Shown here one piece after another: positions 57,831-64,000 of a stretch of DNA of 64,000 nt. A program made the translations under genes and the position numbers. The stretch lies in contig RXIV01000003.1 of assembly GCA_003989085.1 (NCBI GenBank), positions 186,001 through 250,000 on the forward strand, written 5' to 3'. Below the pieces are notes generated by a model, which did not search any database, was not told the DNA's origin, and worked only from the letters and a program-made list of their open reading frames with translations. Every line of letters starts with the position of its first letter. The stretch's first letter is position 1. The DNA is from Candidatus Competibacteraceae bacterium. GTDB lineage: Bacteria > Pseudomonadota > Gammaproteobacteria > Competibacterales > Competibacteraceae.

Positions 57831-60800
57831 TCAGGGGCTGGAAGGGCTGGCGTGGCGGCGTGGACGATCCGGGCGCGACGTGGTCAGGGCAGCGGTCAGG
57901 GTTTTCAGTTCCTGCAGCGGGCCGTTCAGCCGGTGCAGGACGCGGACCCGGGCGATGGCCGCCAGAGCGCGATACCCCGGCGATGCCGTGCCCAGCAGTG
58001 GCTCCCATTCCTCAACCCAGCGGCCCAAGTCCGCCGGATGCTTGAAGGGCGGGATGACATCATTGAGCCAGCGCACCGCTTCCTCGGCGTCCACTTCGGC
58101 GGCGGGCTGATAGAACAAGGTCAGCAGGGCGTCCAGCGCCAGACCTTGCGCGCGGCCCTGCAGGAATCCGCGGCGGAAATAGCCCAGCGCCTGGTTCTGG
58201 CGGGACGGGATTTGCCAAGACAGCGCCCCGGCCAGATACAACGCAGGCAATGAATCGGGGTCGCCTTCCAGATGTTGGGTCGTTCGGGCCAGCATTCCCA
58301 GAACCACGCCATATTTCTGAATTTGTTGAATCAATTTGCGCAGTTCCGCAGGATCAGGTCTTGCTGCCACAAGAGTGTCATGCAGTTGCTTGACCAGTTC
58401 TTCAAGTTCGATGCTGCCCACCGCATCGGTAGCCAAGTCCTGTTGAAAATTTAGATCAGGCACACAGACATCGCAGAGTTCGCACTTGTACTGATCTACG
58501 GCCACTTTGTCCTTGTTGAAAAGATTGAGCAGAATAACCCGCCGGCAGGTGTTCTCAGCGGCTCGTGCGTAATCCAGTTGATCGCGCAACATTTGCAAGC
58601 GCATGAAGCGAACCCGTGAATAAACCCGCCTGAGCAAAGTACCGATGGCTTTCTTGAGCAGGGCAATTTCCGGGCGCTGGTGCTCATCCGGCCAAGGTGG
58701 GGAACCGCATAGTGCCGTCAATTCGCTTAAAACCCGCATGGGTTCGGTGACATCATCAGCTTCAGGGCGGCGGCTACGCTCCAAAAAGCGTCTGACCTGT
58801 TCCAGCAGAGTTTGGGGTTGCCAGTCCGCCTCAAATTCCACTTCAAACCGCCAATTCGTCAGACCGGAGTATCGGATGGTGTACCCGCGCGCGATGCCCA
58901 GTTGTTGCAGGCGATAGATCGCTAATTGGTAGACGGTCTGTTTCCGGTCGGTACCGGGAGCATCATTCGCGCCATCATCACCGGGAGTGGGCGGATTGAA
59001 GTCATCCTGACTGGCGAGCGGCTGACCCGCCTTAAGCCGCTGATAAACGGCATAGGTTGTCTTCATATCCGCATCTTCATCTGGATAGCTGTCCTGAATG
59101 AAGCGGGCTTGATGGCTGAAATCGCAAAGTACTGACAGCTTGTAAGGGCGGGGACAGTAGCGGCGTTTGAAAGCATCCGGGTCGGTGATGCAACGCGGCA
59201 TTTCACCCTGGGCGATGGTGTCGCGGATGCAGGCTTCAGTCGGCGGGATATACAACAGGGCAACATGAGCGCGTTGCTTGGCGCGACCGGCGCGACCCGC
59301 TTCCTGATAGTACCCTTCCAGACCGCTGGCAAAGGCGTGATGCACGACAAAAGAGACGTTGCGCTTGTCGATACCCATACCAAAGCCTTTAGTGGCGACC
59401 AGCAACGGAAACCGATCCTGTTTGAAATTTTCATGGCGCTGTTGCAAGGTGGTTTCCCATTTCTCAACCCGCTTAGGCCGGATGAAAACTTTGGAACAGT
59501 CCTGGCATTTCAGTACTTTATCGCCAAAGCCAGCTTGCGCGGCTTCCCTATCGCTCGCTTTCCAGTAGTTGTGCGATTTGCACTGCGGACACACTTTCGG
59601 TACCCGGCTGGCGTGGGTTTGCACCTCAGCATTGGTCAGGCCCAAGGTTGTGCGCAAGCGAGCGGCAATTTCGGCGGTGCCCTCGGCAAAGGTGGTGGTG
59701 CCGTGGGGATCGGCGTAGATGGCAAACACGATGCCGGCATCCGGGTAGCGGTCATCGGATTCCTGCTCAAAGAGATCAAATCCATAGGGCTGACCGAGGG
59801 CGCGAGGCAGATCGTCGGTCAGTAACTGCGCCAAGGCTTGGCTTTTTGCCCCCAGTTGGGCGGGAACCGGATGCACCGAAAGACTGAGATTGCGCCGGTC
59901 GCTGCTGGCGTTCTGGATCAAGCAGTCCGACGCAAGCTGCAAGGTATCCAGCATGTCGGCTTTGACGAGCGGAGAAGCCGTCGCGGTCAGAGCGATCAAA
60001 GGCACTTGCCGCTGGGCCTGATCTTCTAGCAATCGTCGTAGCCGGGGAATTTGCAGATAGGCCGGGCGGAAATCGTGGCCCCATTCCGAGACGCAATGCG
60101 CTTCGTCAATCACCAGTGCGCCGAGAGGGGTGTCGCCCAAGGAAGCACGGAGTTCGTCGTAAAACGTCTTAATCTGGAGCCGTTCCGGGGCAATATAAAA
60201 TAGCCGATAGCGTGAACTGTGGAATAGATCAGCCAGTCGTCGGTGGCGCTGTTCCGTTGTGTCGGTGCTGAGAATGGAATCCACGCACGTCCAGCCCAAC
60301 TGGCGCAATGCCCCTACTTGATCCTGAATCAGCGCCTTGAGTGGACTGATCACCAGTGTCACACGGGGACTGAGCAGTGCATAAAGCTGAAACACCAGTG
60401 ATTTACCAAAGCCGGTCGGCAAGATACCGATAGCGTCTTGACCGTGCAGTGTGCGTTGCAACAGTTCGATCTGTTGTGGCTTGAGTTCAGGAATCTGGAA
60501 ATAGCGCCGGGCAAAATAGACAAGAACACGTCGTTCCAGATCAGCGGGGGTGGGCGAACGATCCGGGGGTCGTTGCCAGTGAGCAGTAAAGCGTTGTCCC
60601 CAACCAACGAGGCTGTCGAAAGTGCGGGACTTGGACGCATCGCTGCTGGGGGTGGCGGCGACGAACAGCGCATTTTCTTGAAAATCATCGGGTAGCGTAT
60701 CGGCAATCGTCAGATGGATGGCCGTACGCGGCACATCAAACCGTTCATGCGGGTCGTGGTCGGATTGCAACACCCGGTGTAAGAGTCGCTCTTGCGCCTC

Positions 60801-61808
60801 CCGGTTGCGGGGGGCAATCAGGTACAAGTCGAGTTCGGGTAGTGTGATCGATAATCCGTAAAATTCAGCCACTCGCTCGACCAGACCGAGGGTGTCAATG
60901 AGCGCAAGGGTCAGGATCGGCATTCCACCGCCGATTTCGGCGACGGTGAGGCGCGTCAAGCCCCGTTCGCCGGCGCGGGCCAGCAGAGCCAGGGCGGTGC
61001 GTTGCGCGTCCGGGTAGCGTTGGGGCAAGACGACCAGTAGCCAGGCCAGATGCAGCAAATCTAATGGCTCGGCGGGTTCCAGCAAGGACCGTAACCGGGC
61101 GTCCTGCTCGATGAGACTACGGAGCGCCGGTTCGGCTTCGCCGTCTTTCACCTGATCCCAACTCATTGGGAAGTATTCAAAATCCGCTTTGGTTAATTCC
61201 TGTTGGCGGGTTCTCTCGCGGTTAAACCGTTGCCGGGCTTCCTCGCGGTCGGGCAGATGCGCCCCATCGTGATAGGTTCTACCTTCAATCTCCAGTGCAT
61301 AGCGCCGTTCCCCCTCCAGCACAAAGTCTATGCGGCGCGATCCTGCAAACGGCACTTGTGGTTTCAGATAGCGCAACCCGTCCAGGCCGCACAGTGGAAC
61401 AAAGACCCGCTCGATAAATTGCCGCTCCGCCCAGTGTTCATCCTGCTTGTCGCTCTCGTCGTGTTCCAGTCGGTAGTGCTGGAAATAGGCGTCGGGCGAA
61501 GAGAATTCCGGAGTCCGTTCAACATCGAGAGTTTTCAACCGCTCCAGCAACTCATCCGGTTCCGTGTGCCAGTAGTGGTAGGTAACGTGTTGGCCGCCTT
61601 CAAAATTGAGTTGTGTCGGCGGATAGAACACACATTTGAAGCGTTCGGGGGCTTGCCTGGCGGCGCTGTCCAGCACGGCCAACCGGATCGGCAACGGCAA
61701 TGCGCCCAGCGGTTCCTCTGGGGTCGGCCCCAGCAGGGTGCAGCCGCAGAGGTGATAGCTTAACGGCCAGAGGTCGGTAGAATTGGGGAATTCATCCATC
61801 ATAATCAT
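57831..61808 (-). CDS. Large RecQ-like helicase with N-terminal nuclease-like domain
   Basis: This 1325-residue protein has a RecQ-type helicase core: Walker A GILPTGFGKS near residue 466, DEAH in VIDEAHCVSEWGHDFRPAYL near 566, and YYQEAGRAGR near 836, then a RecQ zinc site with CRRVILL...YKCELCDVC near residues 1090-1116. Ahead of this, residues about 130-200 carry RIDFVLEGERRYALEIEGRTYHDG, a DUF559/Vsr-like PD-(D/E)XK pattern. A zinc ribbon (CPQC and CQDC, about residues 739-770) is inserted in the second helicase lobe, which is unusual. The C-terminal 200 residues are helical. It overlaps the upstream frameshifted gene by ATGA and is followed by the coiled-coil protein. It resembles phage-defence helicases in build, but I cannot match it to a named system. 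Confidence 0.85.
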   Translation of the reverse strand: MIMMDEFPNSTDLWPLSYHLCGCTLLGPTPEEPLGALPLPIRLAVLDSAARQAPERFKCVFYPPTQLNFEGGQHVTYHYWHTEPDELLERLKTLDVERTPEFSSPDAYFQHYRLEHDESDKQDEHWAERQFIERVFVPLCGLDGLRYLKPQVPFAGSRRIDFVLEGERRYALEIEGRTYHDGAHLPDREEARQRFNRERTRQQELTKADFEYFPMSWDQVKDGEAEPALRSLIEQDARLRSLLEPAEPLDLLHLAWLLVVLPQRYPDAQRTALALLARAGERGLTRLTVAEIGGGMPILTLALIDTLGLVERVAEFYGLSITLPELDLYLIAPRNREAQERLLHRVLQSDHDPHERFDVPRTAIHLTIADTLPDDFQENALFVAATPSSDASKSRTFDSLVGWGQRFTAHWQRPPDRSPTPADLERRVLVYFARRYFQIPELKPQQIELLQRTLHGQDAIGILPTGFGKSLVFQLYALLSPRVTLVISPLKALIQDQVGALRQLGWTCVDSILSTDTTEQRHRRLADLFHSSRYRLFYIAPERLQIKTFYDELRASLGDTPLGALVIDEAHCVSEWGHDFRPAYLQIPRLRRLLEDQAQRQVPLIALTATASPLVKADMLDTLQLASDCLIQNASSDRRNLSLSVHPVPAQLGAKSQALAQLLTDDLPRALGQPYGFDLFEQESDDRYPDAGIVFAIYADPHGTTTFAEGTAEIAARLRTTLGLTNAEVQTHASRVPKVCPQCKSHNYWKASDREAAQAGFGDKVLKCQDCSKVFIRPKRVEKWETTLQQRHENFKQDRFPLLVATKGFGMGIDKRNVSFVVHHAFASGLEGYYQEAGRAGRAKQRAHVALLYIPPTEACIRDTIAQGEMPRCITDPDAFKRRYCPRPYKLSVLCDFSHQARFIQDSYPDEDADMKTTYAVYQRLKAGQPLASQDDFNPPTPGDDGANDAPGTDRKQTVYQLAIYRLQQLGIARGYTIRYSGLTNWRFEVEFEADWQPQTLLEQVRRFLERSRRPEADDVTEPMRVLSELTALCGSPPWPDEHQRPEIALLKKAIGTLLRRVYSRVRFMRLQMLRDQLDYARAAENTCRRVILLNLFNKDKVAVDQYKCELCDVCVPDLNFQQDLATDAVGSIELEELVKQLHDTLVAARPDPAELRKLIQQIQKYGVVLGMLARTTQHLEGDPDSLPALYLAGALSWQIPSRQNQALGYFRRGFLQGRAQGLALDALLTLFYQPAAEVDAEEAVRWLNDVIPPFKHPADLGRWVEEWEPLLGTASPGYRALAAIARVRVLHRLNGPLQELKTLTAALTTSRPDRPRRHASPSSP

Positions 61809-62141
61809 ATCCGTTTCAACAAAACCACCCGTAAAATCTCCGCAGGATCGCGCCCGGAATCGACCACATACGGTGCACAGTCGGCAGGCTTAACTAAACG
61901 AGGCGGCGACTTGGAACAAGCCCTGATAGTCCCAACCACTGGGCTTGCGCTTGATGAATACCGGAACGGCTTGGGTTTGTCTGGACAGCATCTCACCGGG
62001 TTGCCGAATGTTGGGGCCGGAACCGCGAAGAATGACCGCGGGAGTGCCAAGATTGAGATCCAAGCGTAGGCAAGCGGCGACTACTACGCCGGACTTGAGC
62101 GGAAGTGATCTTGCAACCTTGTTGTGGACACCTGTCCTCAT
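61805..62141 (-). pseudogene. Frameshifted small gene upstream of the helicase
   Basis: On the minus strand one frame reads VVVAACLRLDLNLGTPAVILRGSGP...VFIKRKPSGWDYQGLFQVAAS and stops at a TAA near 61890. A neighbouring frame then carries on as LVKPADCAPYVVDSGRDPAEILRVVLLKRI to a TGA at 61805-61807 that overlaps the helicase start as ATGA. The two pieces read as one protein broken by a single frameshift near 61900. I do not recognise the family. The N-terminus may be lost, because an IS3 remnant lies directly upstream. The final overlap implies it once formed the first gene of the helicase operon. Confidence 0.5.
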
Positions 62142-62179
62142 TAGCCGGCCATTCGAGCATCAAAGTCACAAGGTGACAG

Positions 62180-62317
62180 CTAGTTGAGCGTCGAATGCCG
62201 GCGTTGTCGGTTGTAGTAGGTCTCGATGGACTCAATCAACCCGGCCTTTGGCCGACGTCGTCCCACGGCCCTGATCAGGGCCTGCGTCACCAGGTCACGG
62301 GTGATTCGCTCCGACAT
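62180..62317 (-). pseudogene. Internally deleted IS3-family transposase remnant
   Basis: The minus-strand frame joins MSERITRDLVTQALIRAVGRRRPKAGLI, which precedes the HSDQGSQY motif in IS3-group OrfB proteins, to IETYYNRQRRHSTLN, the normal end of such proteins. About 60 residues of the catalytic core are missing between them. It is a dead transposase left at the upstream edge of the helicase operon. Confidence 0.75.
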
Positions 62318-62511
62318 CGACCCGCCGACCACCGGCGGGGCGGACCGGGGCGGCGGGGGACAAGTGTTGTTCTTTGAGATTGCACCGTGCAAATTTTCGT
62401 TGGTGTGGTGCGGTTCCTAGTCCGGCGCCGCTGTTTTATCAAATTCCGTTTGTCACCTTCTTGTTCCCATCGCGCCTGACCGCTAAAATGCTTCACTTTG
62501 TTGATGGGCAG

Positions 62512-62548
62512 GGGCGAGGACTCATCCGCCGAGATGGCGTCCTCGCCC
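62512..62548. repeat. 10-bp inverted repeat
   Basis: GGGCGAGGAC (62512-62521) and GTCCTCGCCC (62539-62548) form a perfect stem with a 17-nt loop about 30 bp upstream of the DUF4351-like gene. It could regulate that gene or be a dispersed repeat. Confidence 0.5.
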
Positions 62549-62580
62549 ACGATCCAATGCGCTGCGCCGCCGGGAACGGG

Positions 62581-63467
62581 ATGAATCACGACCAGAACTT
62601 CAAAAATCTCATTCTGGACTATCCGCGCCAAGCACTGGAGTTCTTCGCGGCGACGGAAGCCAGTCCTCTCGAATGGGAGACAGCCCGGATTACGCCGGTG
62701 CGCCAGGAACAACTGCAGGAGCGACTGGGCGAGCGCTTTCTGGCTTGTGACTTGTACCAGTTGCCCGCAGCGCAGTATCTGCACAGTTCCAATCGGGTGG
62801 CGCGGTTGAACCTGGTGAACATGGCCTATGCGCCCGAACAGCGGCTGGAAGTCTATAGGAATCCGATCCGGGTTGTGGAAAGAGGCAAAATCCCCCCGCC
62901 GCTGACGCGGCTTCCCCCCTTTGCAAAAGGGGGGTTAGGGGGGATTTCCGACCGGGCGCGACCACAACTCATTTAGGAAACCTATATGCCCGCGCTCAGG
63001 ACGGGCTGGCCGGGCTGGAATCCAACTGGGACAAGCGGCTGAAATACGCCGATTTCATTGATGGTTATGCGCAATTGAGCGAAACCGAATGGGCGCAGTA
63101 CCGCCGGGAGTATCTGGCGGACAGCGACCAGCGGGAGGCGATTATGGGCATGTTGAGCTATAGCCGGAAGGAAGGTTTGCAGCAGGGTTTGCAGCAGGGG
63201 GAATCGCTGCTGTTGCGGCGGCTGTTGACCCGCCGGTTTGGGCCGTTGCCGGAGTGGGCGGAACGGCGCTTGACCGATGCGGAGCCGGCGCAGTTGGAAC
63301 GGTGGGGCGAGCGGGTGTTGGAGGCGGCGACTTTGGGTGAAGGCGCGGAGTCAGCGGTTATTAGAGTTAGAGAAGCAGTATTTGGCTTCCAGCGGACGAT
63401 AGGGCGGATTCAACTTCCATCGGAAGCAGAAAACCAAATCCATATTTTTCAGGAGAAAAAGAGATGA
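62581..63467 (+). pseudogene. Decayed DUF4351 / Rpn-like PD-(D/E)XK nuclease gene
   Basis: ATG 62581 opens MNHDQNFKNLILDYPRQALEFFAA, a start I know from DUF4351/Rpn-type transposase-like nuclease proteins. After about 55 residues the frame jumps to LPAAQYLHSSNRVARLNLVNMAYAPEQRLEVY, which belongs far downstream in intact members, so the catalytic middle appears deleted. A GC-rich repeat (62887-62946) then breaks the frame. The C-terminal part continues in another frame (DGLAGLESNWDKRLKYADFI to LLTRRFGPLPEWAERRLTDAE), ending at 63467. The gene is therefore deleted and frameshifted. The AGGAG of the following antitoxin gene overlaps its end. Confidence 0.72.
62887..62946. repeat. GC-rich palindromic repeat disrupting the DUF4351-like gene
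   Basis: A block with CCCCCCGCCGCTGACGCGGC, then TTCCCCCCTTTGCAAAAGGG and a GGGTTAGGGGGGATTTCC tail folds into stacked stems. The C-run/G-run arrangement and the TTAGGGGGG tail resemble the repeat inside res (30687-30725). It lies exactly where the reading frame of the host gene is lost. Confidence 0.65.
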
Positions 63468-63676
63468 GTTCTATAGAGCGTTTGACTGAAATAGCTAAGA
63501 CGTTACCGGAAACTGAACTGGCGCGGGTGATTGGCTATATCGAGGGGCTACAGGCCCAACAAACGGGGACGGTGAGCACCACAGACGACGATTGGGATCT
63601 GTTCGAACAATACGCCGGTAGCTGGACGGGGCGATTTCAGCGCGAGGACTGTTATGATCGTGCGTCCCTTCGCTGA
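63464..63676 (+). CDS. Antitoxin-like protein upstream of VapC
   Basis: The 70-residue product (SSIERLTEIAKTLPETELARVIGYIEGLQ...) has a helical N-terminus and an acidic C-terminal tail with DDDWDLFEQYAGSW, the kind of tail that wraps a PIN toxin. ATG 63464 follows AGGAG at a normal distance. It overlaps the VapC-like gene by 23 bp, the usual antitoxin-first order. The DNA-binding fold is not certain by eye. Confidence 0.75.
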   Translation: MSSIERLTEIAKTLPETELARVIGYIEGLQAQQTGTVSTTDDDWDLFEQYAGSWTGRFQREDCYDRASLR

Positions 63677-64000
63677 CACGAATCTTGCCGTGTATTGTCT
63701 CGATGCAGATTTGACTCGGCGAGCTAAAGCCCTTTCGGTGATGCGCGCCCGCCCAGTGATCAGTGTCCAAGTGGTCAATGAATTTCTATCAGTCGTGATC
63801 CGCAAGAGCCGTCTGCCGCGAGAAACCGCAATGCGACTCGCCCGCATTTTGATGAATCGCTGTGAGGTGGTGTCGGTCACCCGGCAAACGGTCGAAATGG
63901 CTCTCGAACTGGGCGACCGTTATCAGCTATCGCATTGGGATGCACTGATTGTGGCGGCGGCGCTGGCGGCGGGTTGCGATACGCTGTTTTCCGAAGATCT
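63654..64000 (+). CDS. vapC: VapC-family PIN-domain toxin (cut by window end)
   Basis: From ATG 63654 the frame encodes FADTNLAVYCLD, with the first catalytic Asp, VVNEFLSVVIRKS with Glu, and LSHWDALIVAAALAAGCDTLFSEDL with the later Asp residues, all in PIN-domain order. It runs to the window edge without a stop, so only the last residues are missing. VapC toxins are ribonucleases that cleave tRNA or rRNA. It is paired with the antitoxin-like gene just upstream. Confidence 0.9.
   Translation, partial: MIVRPFADTNLAVYCLDADLTRRAKALSVMRARPVISVQVVNEFLSVVIRKSRLPRETAMRLARILMNRCEVVSVTRQTVEMALELGDRYQLSHWDALIVAAALAAGCDTLFSED

Overview
The window looks like chromosome from a GC-rich gammaproteobacterium. 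The support is the block hisC-tyrA-aroA-cmk-rpsA-ihfB-lapA-lapB in the order known from Pseudomonas-type genomes, plus mutY-yggX, ubiK-comM, LolCD and a glnK-amtB pair with a sigma-54 promoter. The repeat style and gene content would suit a Competibacter/Contendobacter-like lineage, but that is inference and the genus cannot be fixed from the sequence alone.

Layout. (1) 1-1860: end of an unidentified gene, a DUF4139 protein and a remnant of an IS5-type transposase. (2) 1924-16259: a large plus-strand defence-like locus consisting of a SWIM zinc-finger protein, a retron non-coding RNA with 27-nt a1/a2 arms, a retron-type reverse transcriptase, a WGR protein, a 958-aa HEAT-repeat protein and a 2183-aa beta-propeller/HEAT protein. 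Three small AT-richer genes or remnants (8724-9629) sit between the two HEAT genes. (3) 16387-28076: housekeeping genes, mostly on the minus strand: RibD-like reductase, AI-2E permease, lipoprotein, lolCD, comEA, lapAB, ihfB, rpsA, cmk, aroA. (4) 28216-33785: a type III restriction-modification pair inserted between aroA and tyrA. Its mod gene carries an extra DUF559 endonuclease-like domain bracketed by perfect 18-bp inverted repeats. (5) 33857-44298: tyrA and hisC, followed by a set resembling part of an aryl-polyene/xanthomonadin cluster: chorismatase, methyltransferase, ACP, deacetylase, LpxL-like acyltransferase, YdcF, dehydratase, LolA-like protein and MMPL exporter. (6) 44398-55810: comM, ubiK, the nitrogen-control operon (PII-AmtB and a second PII), ilvD, a FimX-like signalling protein, an SDR protein, mutY and yggX. 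(7) 55859-64000: tRNA-Phe with an abutting tyrosine integrase opens an accessory island. It holds IS3 remnants, a two-gene unit of a 1325-aa RecQ-like helicase with a predicted nuclease domain plus a coiled-coil membrane protein, a decayed PD-(D/E)XK-family gene broken by a GC-rich repeat, and a VapBC-type toxin-antitoxin pair cut by the window end.

The two most notable systems are the retron locus and the helicase/coiled-coil unit. The retron has a complete and unusually clear ncRNA, and its neighbours (SWIM, WGR, HEAT) would act as partner or effector proteins. The helicase unit matches no defence system I can name with certainty. A third notable feature is a family of C-rich/TGATAA/G-rich repeats that have entered genes in frame (res, mod) or broken them (the 62.6-63.5 kb gene).
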